A stretch of 64,000 nucleotides of DNA from Halioxenophilus aromaticivorans. GTDB lineage: Bacteria > Pseudomonadota > Gammaproteobacteria > Pseudomonadales > Cellvibrionaceae. Location of the stretch: the NCBI RefSeq assembly GCF_042850945.1, contig NZ_AP031496.1:3472001-3536000 (forward strand), given 5' to 3'. This document shows positions 32,838-41,727 of this stretch, in pieces. The notes below the pieces were generated by a model. The model saw only the letters and a program-made list of their open reading frames with translations. It was not told the origin of the DNA and ran no database searches. The position numbers and the translations under genes were made by a program. Positions within the stretch are counted from its first letter, which is position 1, and each line of letters starts with the position of its first letter.

Positions 32838-35543
32838 ATGCGACTAACCCAGCACACCTTAAGCCGCTGTATCAGCGCAATTTCCATTGGCGTGTGCGCC
32901 CTGCCCGGCTACAGCCTGGCCCAGGAAGACACGCCAGAATCGCAAGCTGCGGTATTGGAAGAAGTCACCGTAACCGGTTTCCGGGGCTCGCTATCCAAGG
33001 CATTGGATCAAAAACGCGACGCGGTAAACGTGCGCGAATCCATTATGGCGGAGGACATCGGTAAATTTCCGGACTTAAACATTGCCGAGGCCATTCAACG
33101 TGTGCCCGGTGTTGCTATTTCACGCGAAGGCGGCGAAGGCCGACAAATTACTCTGCGCGGCTTTGGCCCTCAGTTTACCCGCGCCACGCTTAACGGCATG
33201 GAAGTGCCGGCCAGTACCGACGGTTTAGATTCTGGCGGCGGCATTAACAGCGGCCGCTCCTTCGACTTTAACGTGTTTGCCTCGGAATTATTCAACCGGG
33301 TGGATATTCAAAAAACTACTACGGCCTCCATGGAGGAAGGCGGCATCGCCGGCACCGTGGATTTGTACTCCGCCAAACCGTTTGATTACAGCGGTTTTAA
33401 ATCCTCTTTGTCTGTGCAGGATGGTTACAACTCATTGACCTCCGAGCACGACCCCAGAGCTGCGTTTTTGGTTAGCAATACCTTTGCCGACGACAAGCTT
33501 GGTGCATTGTTGTCGGTGGCTTATTCCGAGCGCACCGTACGGCAGGAAGGCTTTGGTACGGTACGCTGGACAACACCGGTAATTACCGGAAACACCTACC
33601 CAGATACCGCCACCCCCGTCATTAACGGCGATATTGCCGAGAGCAATTGCGCGCTGGATGGCGCAGCGGTAGCGCCCATTAACTGCCTATGGGCACCACG
33701 CTTACCGCGCGCGGATTTTTTTGGTAACGAGCAGCAGCGGCTTGGCGTAACGGCGTCGTTTCAATTTAGACCCAACGACAACGCCGAAATCACGCTGGAT
33801 GTACTTCATTCCAAACTGGAGAACCAGCGCGAAAACTACAATTCCATGGAGTGGTTTTTAACCCACAACGAAGTCACACCGCTAGAAATAACCGTACACC
33901 CCAACGGCAAACAAATCCTAGCGGCGACCTTTGACGATGTAGAATCCTGGATCGAAAGCCGAGTTCAAAACTCGGAAACCGATTTTCAGCAGTATGTGTT
34001 ATCCGGTGAGTTTCTGTTAACCGACCAACTTACCCTGAACGCCATGATTGGCTCCGCCAGTTCCGAAGCCTACCGCGAAGAATTCCGGTTTTATTACGTA
34101 TCGGACTCGCATATTTATAGCTACGATTTCAGTGGCAACGGAGATGTACCCCGAGTCAGTTTCGGACCTGATAACTACGATTACTACGACGCGGCCAATT
34201 ACGAAGCGCGTCCCGCCGCCATCCGCTCCCACGACGTAGAACGCGATAACCTGACCTCTAAAATCGATTTAACCTACGAACAAGATCAGTTTACGTTTAA
34301 AGCCGGCTTCGCCTACAACGACCGAGAAGTAGAATTCCGGCAGGGCAATGGTGAATATCCAGATGCCATTTCCGCCGTTGGCTATACCACGGATTTCCCC
34401 TATTCCGACTTTGGCACCGGGCTGGATGGCGGCAGTTTAGTCTCGTTTCCGGTGGCCGATTTTAATGCTTTGTTCAGCGATGTATTATCGCGCAACTTCA
34501 CCAACGACCTCGGCTCCAACTGGATTGTGGACGAAGAAACCCTGGCCGCCTATTTGGAGTTCACCAGCAGTTTTGATATTGGCAGCATGATGTTGCGTAC
34601 CAACTTTGGTGTGCGTTACGTTGCTAGTGACTCTACCTCCACTGGCTATTTAAATGGCCAAGCGGTTTCGGTGGACCACAGTTACAACAACTTCTTGCCG
34701 TCCATGAATTTTGCTTTAGAAGTCACCGAGGACGTCACCACTCGCTTGGCGTTTGGCCGCAGCATGACGCGCCCAAGCCTCAACTCACTTAACATCGCCA
34801 ACCCTAACTTTACCTACGAAACCCGTACGGCAAGCCTGGGCAACCCGGAATTGGATCCCTATGTCTCTAACGATATGGATTTTTCAGCAGAGTGGTATTT
34901 TGCTGAGGAATCGCTATTGGCGGCGACTTACTTCTATAAAGATGTAGAAACCTCGCTCACCACCAACATCGTCGACAAACTGGTGGACCAAGCCTATTGG
35001 GAAGCCATCTATTCAGACCCGCGATACGATGCTTCCTACGGTTCCGACCCGGCCCAGGTGCCCTACACCCATTACATTCCGGAGAACGACACCGAAGGTT
35101 TCACCGTGAAGGGCTACGAGCTGGTTTACCAGCAGCCGTTCACGTTTTTGCCGGGCTGGATGCAAAACTTTGGTTTAGTGGTGAACTATACTCACGTATC
35201 CGCTGGCGATATGACCGGGTTATCAGAAAGTTCCTACAACACGACCCTGTATTACGAAACCGATACCTTCGGTGGCCGTTTATCGGTCAACAGCCGCGAT
35301 GATTACGTATTGGCAGCGCCCGGTGGCAATGGCCACGAGGAAGAAATTAAATACGGCCCAACACACGTCGACTTTTCTTCGTTTTGGAACCTAAACGAGC
35401 AGCTGACCTTCACCTTTGAAATCATCAACCTCACCGATGAAGAAGAACGTATCTATGGTACCGGTGACGGCACACTGGCTCTCACACGAGAGTACAACCA
35501 CACCGGGCGCCAGTACTTCTTGGGCGCGCGCTATACCTTTTAG
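32838..35543 (+). CDS. TonB-dependent receptor, carbohydrate-type
   Basis: A 901-aa outer-membrane receptor. A signal peptide ends near SLAQ (28-29), a TonB-box-like EEVTVTGFRGSL follows at about 41-52, the plug domain runs through IPKFPDLNIAEAIQRVPGV-type and ITLRGFG segments to about 170, and a beta-barrel ends in the aromatic C-terminus YFLGARYTF. The opening pattern matches the large Caulobacter/Cellvibrio-type receptors often linked to polysaccharide use. The next gene, convergent, encodes a pectin methylesterase, so pectin-derived oligosaccharide uptake is a reasonable inference. A strong terminator separates the two genes. Confidence 0.92.
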   Translation: MRLTQHTLSRCISAISIGVCALPGYSLAQEDTPESQAAVLEEVTVTGFRGSLSKALDQKRDAVNVRESIMAEDIGKFPDLNIAEAIQRVPGVAISREGGEGRQITLRGFGPQFTRATLNGMEVPASTDGLDSGGGINSGRSFDFNVFASELFNRVDIQKTTTASMEEGGIAGTVDLYSAKPFDYSGFKSSLSVQDGYNSLTSEHDPRAAFLVSNTFADDKLGALLSVAYSERTVRQEGFGTVRWTTPVITGNTYPDTATPVINGDIAESNCALDGAAVAPINCLWAPRLPRADFFGNEQQRLGVTASFQFRPNDNAEITLDVLHSKLENQRENYNSMEWFLTHNEVTPLEITVHPNGKQILAATFDDVESWIESRVQNSETDFQQYVLSGEFLLTDQLTLNAMIGSASSEAYREEFRFYYVSDSHIYSYDFSGNGDVPRVSFGPDNYDYYDAANYEARPAAIRSHDVERDNLTSKIDLTYEQDQFTFKAGFAYNDREVEFRQGNGEYPDAISAVGYTTDFPYSDFGTGLDGGSLVSFPVADFNALFSDVLSRNFTNDLGSNWIVDEETLAAYLEFTSSFDIGSMMLRTNFGVRYVASDSTSTGYLNGQAVSVDHSYNNFLPSMNFALEVTEDVTTRLAFGRSMTRPSLNSLNIANPNFTYETRTASLGNPELDPYVSNDMDFSAEWYFAEESLLAATYFYKDVETSLTTNIVDKLVDQAYWEAIYSDPRYDASYGSDPAQVPYTHYIPENDTEGFTVKGYELVYQQPFTFLPGWMQNFGLVVNYTHVSAGDMTGLSESSYNTTLYYETDTFGGRLSVNSRDDYVLAAPGGNGHEEEIKYGPTHVDFSSFWNLNEQLTFTFEIINLTDEEERIYGTGDGTLALTREYNHTGRQYFLGARYTF

Positions 35544-35562
35544 AACAATGTTTTAAACCGTT

Positions 35563-35598
35563 AGCCGGGTACATTTAAAAATGTGCCCGGCTTTTTTT
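35563..35598 (+). terminator. Rho-independent terminator after TonB receptor
   Basis: AGCCGGGTACAT (35563-35574) pairs with ATGTGCCCGGCT (35581-35592) with one wobble and a 6-base loop, followed by seven T. It starts 20 bases after the receptor stop. Confidence 0.85.
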
Positions 35599-35606
35599 AT
35601 TGGGTT

Positions 35607-36602
35607 TTAGTGGGGTTGCCAATCCCCTAGAACCGCCTCTTTTCGGTAGCGTTTAGCTTGGCGCTTACTGAGCTGCGAGGACCACTCTACCCTTTGTGCT
35701 GCCTCTGAACCCGGCCCACTGTTATTAAATTCGGCGTAGGTGACTTTGCGTTCGTTTTCTTCTCGATCCCAATTGTGCCAACCGGCGGGTAAAATATGCG
35801 CGCCCAACTGTGAATTTAAAAATACCGTTTTAGCGTATTCTCGCCAGGGGCGGCCTAAATACACTTTATCAACACCCGCTGCCGCCGTAAGAGTACAGCG
35901 ATCAAACACGAAACCGTAGGGCTGATGCCGAGGAGTAGACGCCGCGGTTATGTAGGAATTAAGCAAGGATTTGATTTCACACTGCTCAAAAAACGCAGTA
36001 CCACCACCAAAAATAAAATCCACCGAGCCCTCAATGGTGCAGTGCCTAAAATAACTGCGGTGGCCCTCGCCCGCTACATACAGCGTATCCTGCCATCCTT
36101 TTAATGCCACATTTTCGAACACGGCTCGGTCAGCCTCAACATGTAAGGCCACCGCTTGGCCCACGGGCCCAGCGGAGTTAACCACGGTGAGGTTTTTAGC
36201 GGTAAAGTCGTTGCCGGCAACTTTTAGGGTGTAGGTGTGGAAGGTGCTGTTACGGCCTTTGTTTATCCCATCAAAATGGTCACCCTGGGTGATAATGGTG
36301 GTGTCTTTGTCTTCGCCAATGAGGGACACCTGGGTGTTCCAGGAATACACTTCCACCTTTTCGTGGTAGGTGCCAGCTTTAACAAAGATGGTGATGGGCT
36401 CGTAGGGAAAGGTTTTGGTGGCATCAATGGCGGATTGAATCGAGGTATATTCAGCTGAGCCATCTTTGGCTACGGTGAGGAAGGTGTCGTATTGCGCGGC
36501 GTTGGCGCTTGGGCTCAGCCCCATACCTAGCCCCATAAAAGCCATGATCGCTCCGGCTGCATTCAAACACCGCTTGGGTTGGGTTAAAAGTGTTTTTATC
36601 AT
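35607..36602 (-). CDS. Pectin methylesterase (CE8)
   Basis: A 331-aa right-handed beta-helix pectinesterase. The signal peptide is about residues 1-36 (cleavage near ANA-AQ). All CE8 signature blocks are visible: GTYHE at 77-81, QAVAL at 149-153, WQDTL at 170-174, DFIFG at 195-199 and LGRPW at 249-253. Catalytic Asp172 and Asp195, the stabilising Gln149 and Gln171, and Arg251 are all present. It removes methyl groups from homogalacturonan and is secreted or periplasmic. No pectate lyase or polygalacturonase lies next to it; the only likely partner here is the convergent TonB receptor. Confidence 0.93.
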   Translation of the reverse strand: MIKTLLTQPKRCLNAAGAIMAFMGLGMGLSPSANAAQYDTFLTVAKDGSAEYTSIQSAIDATKTFPYEPITIFVKAGTYHEKVEVYSWNTQVSLIGEDKDTTIITQGDHFDGINKGRNSTFHTYTLKVAGNDFTAKNLTVVNSAGPVGQAVALHVEADRAVFENVALKGWQDTLYVAGEGHRSYFRHCTIEGSVDFIFGGGTAFFEQCEIKSLLNSYITAASTPRHQPYGFVFDRCTLTAAAGVDKVYLGRPWREYAKTVFLNSQLGAHILPAGWHNWDREENERKVTYAEFNNSGPGSEAAQRVEWSSQLSKRQAKRYRKEAVLGDWQPH

Positions 36603-36736
36603 TATCGACTCGTGTATTTATTGCTATAAACAGGTCGATTTTGCCACCGGTAGCACACCAATCACAAGGGCCGGCTTTTATACAGAACACTATGGGTCTA
36701 TAGCTGCTCCTCTTACCACGGTAATGAACAGGCGAT

Positions 36737-36779
36737 AAAAAACCCCGCGCACAGGCGAGTAGCCAATGCGCGGGGTTTT
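36737..36779. terminator. Bidirectional hairpin terminator downstream of acuI-like gene
   Basis: AAAACCCCGCGC (36739-36750) pairs with GCGCGGGGTTTT (36768-36779). On the minus strand a T-run follows the stem, which suits termination of the leftward reductase gene. Confidence 0.75.
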
Positions 36780-36801
36780 ATTTACGGCAATCAGATGGTG
36801 A

Positions 36802-37788
36802 TTATTTGTTTACATCCACCACAATACGACCGCGAACCTTGCCCGCCAACAAGTCGGAAGCGGCCTCAACGGACTCGGATAAACCGATTTCGGTGCCGCC
36901 AATCACGTCGAGAATGGCTGGGTCTAAATCTGCGGCCAGTCGTTTCCAAGCGGCCAAACGAGGCTCTTTAGGCGCCATTACGCTATCCACGCCCAGCAGT
37001 GCTACACCGCGCAAAATAAACGGCATTACAGTGGCGGCAAAGTCTGCACCCTGGGCCAAACCGCAAGCTGCCACGGCACCGCGATATTTGGTTTGAGCGC
37101 AGGCATTTACCAAGGTAAAGCTGCCTACGGAATCTACCACGCCTGCCCAACGCTCTCTTTGCAACGGCTTGCCTTTTTCAGACAACTCGGCGCGATCGAT
37201 AATGTCGCTGGCGCCCAGTTTTTTTAGGTAATCGGCTTCGCTAGCTTTGCCTGTTGCGGCAACCACTGTAAAACCTGCTTTGGCCAACAAGGCCACGGCA
37301 ACACTGCCCACACCGCCGGTGGCACCGGTTACCAGAATTTCGCCCTGGTCTGGTGTAACACCGTGGTTTACTAACGCATCCACGCACAGAGCCGCAGTGT
37401 AACCCGCTGTACCAATGGCCATGGCCTGGCGCGGAGTAAAGGCATCCACTAACGGCACCAAATAATCGCCGGGCAAGCGCGCTTTTTGCGCTAAACCGCC
37501 CCAATGGGTTTCGCCCACACCCCAACCGTTCAACACAACGGTGTCGCCGGCTTTCCAATCGCTGTGGCTGCTCTCAGTAACGGTGCCAACCAAATCAATA
37601 CCGGGCACCATCGGGAACTTACGTACCACCGGAGAGCTACCGGTAATGGCCAAACCATCTTTGTAGTTTAACGTTGAATAAGCCACGTCAATGGTCACGT
37701 CGCCATCCATCATTTGGCTTTCGTCGACTTGGGTTAGCTCAACCGATTGGCCGGATTCATCTTTATTAATTAAGACTGCTGAGAACAT
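36802..37788 (-). CDS. acuI: Acrylyl-CoA reductase (AcuI-like), MDR family
   Basis: A 328-aa MDR protein of the YhdH/AcuI group from ATG 37788, with GAAGG just upstream; an in-frame GTG two codons earlier is less likely. Diagnostic motifs are STLNYKDGLAITG near residue 40, FPMVPGIDLVGTV, and the nucleotide loop VTGATGGVGSVA. It lacks zinc ligands. AcuI reduces acryloyl-CoA to propionyl-CoA with NADPH, often in DMSP or acrylate metabolism and detoxification. Here it is followed upstream by acyl-CoA dehydrogenase genes on the same strand, so a broader 2-enoyl-CoA reductase role is possible. Confidence 0.85.
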   Translation of the reverse strand: MFSAVLINKDESGQSVELTQVDESQMMDGDVTIDVAYSTLNYKDGLAITGSSPVVRKFPMVPGIDLVGTVTESSHSDWKAGDTVVLNGWGVGETHWGGLAQKARLPGDYLVPLVDAFTPRQAMAIGTAGYTAALCVDALVNHGVTPDQGEILVTGATGGVGSVAVALLAKAGFTVVAATGKASEADYLKKLGASDIIDRAELSEKGKPLQRERWAGVVDSVGSFTLVNACAQTKYRGAVAACGLAQGADFAATVMPFILRGVALLGVDSVMAPKEPRLAAWKRLAADLDPAILDVIGGTEIGLSESVEAASDLLAGKVRGRIVVDVNK

Positions 37789-37886
37789 AAGCACCTTCTT
37801 TATCCATGGGTTTAATTATTTACGACTGCGCGCCTGTCTCCCCGGGCGTTTGATCGCGGTTTCTGCACGTAGTGTTTGGCCTTGCG

Positions 37887-38951
37887 TCAGACTTCATCGC
37901 TTGCCAGAAATTGCTCGGCAATGGTGAGTAGATAATCACCACTACCGGTGCCCAGATGGCGACTGAGCATACTGCGTTTTAAAAACAGATGGCACGGGTA
38001 TTCAGAGGCCATACCAATGCCGCCGTGCAACTGCAACGACTCCTCCGCCACCCAGTCGTAGGTGGCGCAGGCCAAACTTTTTGCTTTTTGCCCGGCAAAA
38101 ATGGCATCCGCTGAGCCTAAATCGCCACACGCCTGGGAAAGCGTTGAGTTAAACAAGGCCTCAGCGGCAGCGATATCGGTTTTAAGGTCGGCACAACGGT
38201 GTTTCAACGATTGGAATAAAGCCAGTGGCCGTCCGAATTGTTGCCGGGTTTGCAAATGCTCTACCGTAAGCTCCAGTAGCGCAGCCGCACCGCCCAATGC
38301 ATCCGCTGCCAAAGCCATATCCCGCAGGTTAAGCAAACGTGCAATTAAATCCTGGGCCGCCTCGCCCTGTGCCAGCAATGCGCCGCCTTCTACAGTGGCC
38401 TGCTGCAGATTAATTCGAGAAATACCTTGAGTTGCATCCCAACTGGTTTGGGCTTGGGTTTCAATGCCACCTTGGTCCAAAGCCAATAAAGCAACGGCGG
38501 TTTGTTGCTCATCCCACACCAATACATGGCTGGCGTGTTCGGCTCCTGGCACACCGTCCAACTGGCCGCTAAACGTGGTTTGCTCACCGCTACCAACAAC
38601 AGAAATGGGCTGCCTGCCGGGTTGGGTGTCCACCAACGCTGCGGTTGCTATATCACCGCAGGTGAAGCGAGCTATCCAGTCTGCGTTGTCAGCGCCGCCC
38701 TGGCACAGAGCATCCAGTGCTAGGCTGGCAGAAATAAAAGGGACTTCGGCCAGGTTACGGCCCAGCTCTTGTTGTAGCACACACACGGCTTCTGGCCCTA
38801 AACCTAACCCTTCGAGGCTTTCTGGTACCGGGGCCAATAGCCAACCAAGCTCTACCATCAATGGCCAAGTTGCGCCGTGCTTTGCCGGTGTGCCGGCATC
38901 TTGCATTACTTGCCGAGCAGAGCTTTGCAGCTCCTGTAAAAATTCGTTCAT
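37887..38951 (-). CDS. Acyl-CoA dehydrogenase, short form (probable subunit)
   Basis: A 354-aa acyl-CoA dehydrogenase with a degenerate N-terminal half and a conserved C-terminal helical domain (RQQFGRPLALFQSLKHRCAD, then LQLHGGIGMASEYPCHLFLKRS). It is shorter than the usual 380-400 aa. Its ATG overlaps the stop of the 399-aa dehydrogenase gene by one base. Such tight unequal pairs resemble the heteromeric enzymes (FadE28/FadE29 type) that dehydrogenate steroid side-chain CoA esters. Heteromer formation here is inference. Confidence 0.88.
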   Translation of the reverse strand: MNEFLQELQSSARQVMQDAGTPAKHGATWPLMVELGWLLAPVPESLEGLGLGPEAVCVLQQELGRNLAEVPFISASLALDALCQGGADNADWIARFTCGDIATAALVDTQPGRQPISVVGSGEQTTFSGQLDGVPGAEHASHVLVWDEQQTAVALLALDQGGIETQAQTSWDATQGISRINLQQATVEGGALLAQGEAAQDLIARLLNLRDMALAADALGGAAALLELTVEHLQTRQQFGRPLALFQSLKHRCADLKTDIAAAEALFNSTLSQACGDLGSADAIFAGQKAKSLACATYDWVAEESLQLHGGIGMASEYPCHLFLKRSMLSRHLGTGSGDYLLTIAEQFLASDEV

Positions 38952-40150
38952 TATTTATCTCCCCAGCGCCAGGTTTTCGGTTCGCGGGGCATCATCAACA
39001 TGCGCTCTGCAATAATGTTACGTTGAATTTCGTTACTGCCTCCGGCGATGGACCAATTGTAAGAATTCATAAAGTCCAGCGCCCAGTTACCGGTTTCCTG
39101 GGTGGCACCGCGCATGGGAGCCGTATCGAATAAACCGCTATAGCCACTGATCCGCCGACCTAACCGGGTGTATTCCCGCAGCGCCTTGGCGTAATAGAGC
39201 TTAACCAAAGAAGCATCGCCCACGGCTTCGGTGCCGTCGATGCGTTTTTGTAAATAGCTGTCTGCCAGCGCACATGCGGCGTCAACCTGGGTAATTACTG
39301 CCCCCAAATCCCGCTTAAATGTGGCGTCATCGCTAACCCCTTGCTGCTGCATGGCCTTGGTTAAAAAACTGAGCGAATGCTGCATACGCAGACTCAATTC
39401 CACCAAGGTTAAACCGCGTTCTGATGCCAAGGTGGCCTGGGCTACCGCCCAGCCCTGACCTTCTTCTCCTACCAAGTCGCAGGCGGGCACTTCGACGTCA
39501 TCGAAGAAGATTTCAGCAAACTCGTCATCGCCAGTTATTTGATCAATGGGGCGTACGGAGATACCGGGGCTTTTCATATCCACCAGCAGATAGGTCAAAC
39601 CAGCCTGAGGTGGGCCGCTGCTATCGCTGCGCGCCAACAATAAACAACGGTCGGCGTACTGTGCCATGGTGGACCAAATCTTTTGGCCGTTAATGATGTA
39701 TTTATCACCCTGGCGAATGGCTTTGGTTTTTAACGACGCCAAATCAGAGCCAGCATTGGGCTCGGAAAACCCCTGACACCAAATCTCTCCACGTAGAATT
39801 CCGGGTAGATACTTATCACGTTGTTCTTGGTTGCCGCATTCAATCACTGTGCAGGCCGCGTGATACAAGGACACAAAATACAAAATTAAACGCGGCGCGT
39901 CGGCCCGGGCGATTTCTTCATAAATGACTTTTTGCTCGGCCAAGGATCGGCCTCCACCGGGCCAACCCTCGGGCCAATGAGGTGTGGCGAAACCCGCTTC
40001 TACCAATTTGCCAAACCATTCTTTTTGGGCGGCAACAAAAAGTTCTTGGTCCACCCCGGTCATGGCTTGGCGCCAGTCACCAGGGACGTTTTCGGTAAGC
40101 CAAGCTCTTACGCTTTGGCGTAGCTCTTCTGTATTGTCGATCGCTGTCAT
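38951..40150 (-). CDS. Acyl-CoA dehydrogenase, full-length
   Basis: A 399-aa FAD-dependent acyl-CoA dehydrogenase. Features are the GWPGGGRSLAEQ stretch, CQGFSEPNAGSDLASLKT (substrate/FAD region), GQKIWSTMAQYAD, and the C-terminal IAGGSNEIQRNIIAERML. The position that is the catalytic Glu in medium-chain enzymes (E-G-T) is Gly in IAGGS, so the base must lie elsewhere or in the partner subunit. It introduces an alpha,beta double bond into an acyl-CoA. It is translated just before the short partner gene (TAATG). Confidence 0.9.
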   Translation of the reverse strand: MTAIDNTEELRQSVRAWLTENVPGDWRQAMTGVDQELFVAAQKEWFGKLVEAGFATPHWPEGWPGGGRSLAEQKVIYEEIARADAPRLILYFVSLYHAACTVIECGNQEQRDKYLPGILRGEIWCQGFSEPNAGSDLASLKTKAIRQGDKYIINGQKIWSTMAQYADRCLLLARSDSSGPPQAGLTYLLVDMKSPGISVRPIDQITGDDEFAEIFFDDVEVPACDLVGEEGQGWAVAQATLASERGLTLVELSLRMQHSLSFLTKAMQQQGVSDDATFKRDLGAVITQVDAACALADSYLQKRIDGTEAVGDASLVKLYYAKALREYTRLGRRISGYSGLFDTAPMRGATQETGNWALDFMNSYNWSIAGGSNEIQRNIIAERMLMMPREPKTWRWGDK

Positions 40151-40665
40151 TATTAACCTTTTCGCGTCGATTAAACCCTAGTGGGCGAACGTTGGTGATG
40201 GCCAGCCCCGCTGCCAGGCTGTGGTTTGCGCGGCGTTGATGCAGCCCGCTCAGTTCCACAGTGCGGCAACTCTGCCAGCCATTATATACACCAACAGTGT
40301 TGATTACTAACTCAATCGGTATCAAGATACGGTCTGTTGGCAAACTCGGTTTTAGTGAAGACGTGTTTGCCTAATAAAAAGCCGCCACCAAGGAAACAAA
40401 ACAATCAAATATGTTGAAACACAGTGTTTCCAACAAAGGCTGGCCATCGTCATTGAATTTTGGCGAGGGCTCTGTTCAATTAACCGAGCAGTGGCAACCA
40501 CGCTAACGACAAATTTCGCGACATGTACGGACTAACCATAGGGTTCTTAAACAAGATACGTTTAACTGCACAAGGTTTAGCGCTTCCATGCAGCTTTGCC
40601 GAAGACATTACTAACAACAATGCCGGGCCAAAGCACTGCAATCTCGCTTTTAGGAGAGCATAAAA
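40151..40665. promoter_or_regulatory. Divergent intergenic region with GAAAC/GTTTC dyad
   Basis: This 515-base region lies between the leftward acyl-CoA dehydrogenases and the rightward nitronate-monooxygenase-like gene. Its clearest element is GAAAC (40416-40420), 5 bases, GTTTC (40426-40430), near the middle. The form resembles fatty-acid regulator (PsrA-type) boxes, but the spacer is one base longer than I recall. No coding trace was seen. Confidence 0.45.
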
Positions 40666-41643
40666 ATGACTTTAAAAACACGTTTCTCGGAGATGGTAGG
40701 TATCGAATACCCTATCGTTCAAGGTGGCATGATGTGGGTGGGCCGGGCCGAATTGGCTGCGGCGGTTTCCAACGCCGGGGGCTTAGGCATCATCACAGCC
40801 CTGACCCAACCCAGCCCAGATGATTTGCGCAAAGAAATTGAGCGCTGCCGAACCATGACGGACAAACCGTTTGGTGTAAACCTAACCATTCTGCCATCGG
40901 TGACCCCACCGCCCTACGCCGAGTACCGCAAGGCCATCATCGACATGGGCATCACGGTGGTGGAAACCGCCGGTCACAACCCGCAGGAGCATGTAGAAGA
41001 TTTTAAAGCCCACGGGGTCAAAGTGATTCACAAATGTACCGCGGTAAGGCACGCACTTTCGGCGGAGCGCATGGGCGCGGATGCTATATCCATTGATGGT
41101 TTTGAGTGTGCAGGCCACCCCGGCGAAGACGACATCCCAGGCTTAATATTGATTCCGGCGGCCGCCAATAAAGTAAAAATCCCCATGATTGCTTCCGGCG
41201 GATTTGGCGACGGCCGTGGCTTGGTGGCGGCGCTGGCATTGGGGGCCGAGGGCATCAATATGGGTACGCGTTTTTGCGCCACCAAAGAAGCCCCCATTCA
41301 CGACAACATCAAACAGTTGTTGGTTGACCACGACGAACGCGATACCAATTTAATCTTCCGTTCCCTACGCAACACCGGCCGAGTGGCGAAGACCGAGCGC
41401 TCGGATGAAGTGGTCGAAATTTTGAAAAACCCGGAAGCCACCTTCCAGGATGTGCATCACCTGGTTAAAGGCGCAGACGGCCGTACGGCGTTAGAAACAG
41501 GCGATGCAAAAGCGGGCTTAGTGTGGGCTGGACAAGTGCAAGGCCTGATTAACGACATTCCAAGCTGCGATGAATTAATCTCTCGCATTGTAGAAGAAGC
41601 CGAAGCAATTATCGCCGACCGGCTGCCAAGCTTTACTCGCTAA
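40666..41643 (+). CDS. Nitronate monooxygenase / 2-nitropropane dioxygenase-like flavoprotein
   Basis: A 325-aa FMN TIM-barrel protein: YPIVQGGMMWVG near residues 15-26, AAAVSNAGGLGIITA at 31-45, DAISIDGFECAGHPGED (with the His region that binds flavin/substrate) at about 139-155, and ASGGFGDGRGLVAALALGA at about 174-192. AGGAG lies just before ATG 40666. Annotated relatives oxidise alkyl nitronates, but others are enoyl-ACP or acyl-CoA-associated flavoproteins of uncertain function. The adjacent divergent acyl-CoA dehydrogenases favour an acyl-CoA-related or detoxifying role, unproven. Confidence 0.87.
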   Translation: MTLKTRFSEMVGIEYPIVQGGMMWVGRAELAAAVSNAGGLGIITALTQPSPDDLRKEIERCRTMTDKPFGVNLTILPSVTPPPYAEYRKAIIDMGITVVETAGHNPQEHVEDFKAHGVKVIHKCTAVRHALSAERMGADAISIDGFECAGHPGEDDIPGLILIPAAANKVKIPMIASGGFGDGRGLVAALALGAEGINMGTRFCATKEAPIHDNIKQLLVDHDERDTNLIFRSLRNTGRVAKTERSDEVVEILKNPEATFQDVHHLVKGADGRTALETGDAKAGLVWAGQVQGLINDIPSCDELISRIVEEAEAIIADRLPSFTR

Positions 41644-41660
41644 CAAACCAGTACCAATAA

Positions 41661-41690
41661 AAAAACCCACCGTGTTTGGTGGGTTTTTTT
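41661..41690. terminator. Bidirectional terminator between convergent genes
   Basis: AAAAACCCACC (41661-41671) pairs with GGTGGGTTTTT (41678-41688), with A- and T-runs on either side. It separates the convergent flavoprotein gene and aspartoacylase-like gene. Confidence 0.85.
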
Positions 41691-41727
41691 ACGTCTGGCA
41701 GGGCTTGCTTATTGTTAGAGTCTGAGT

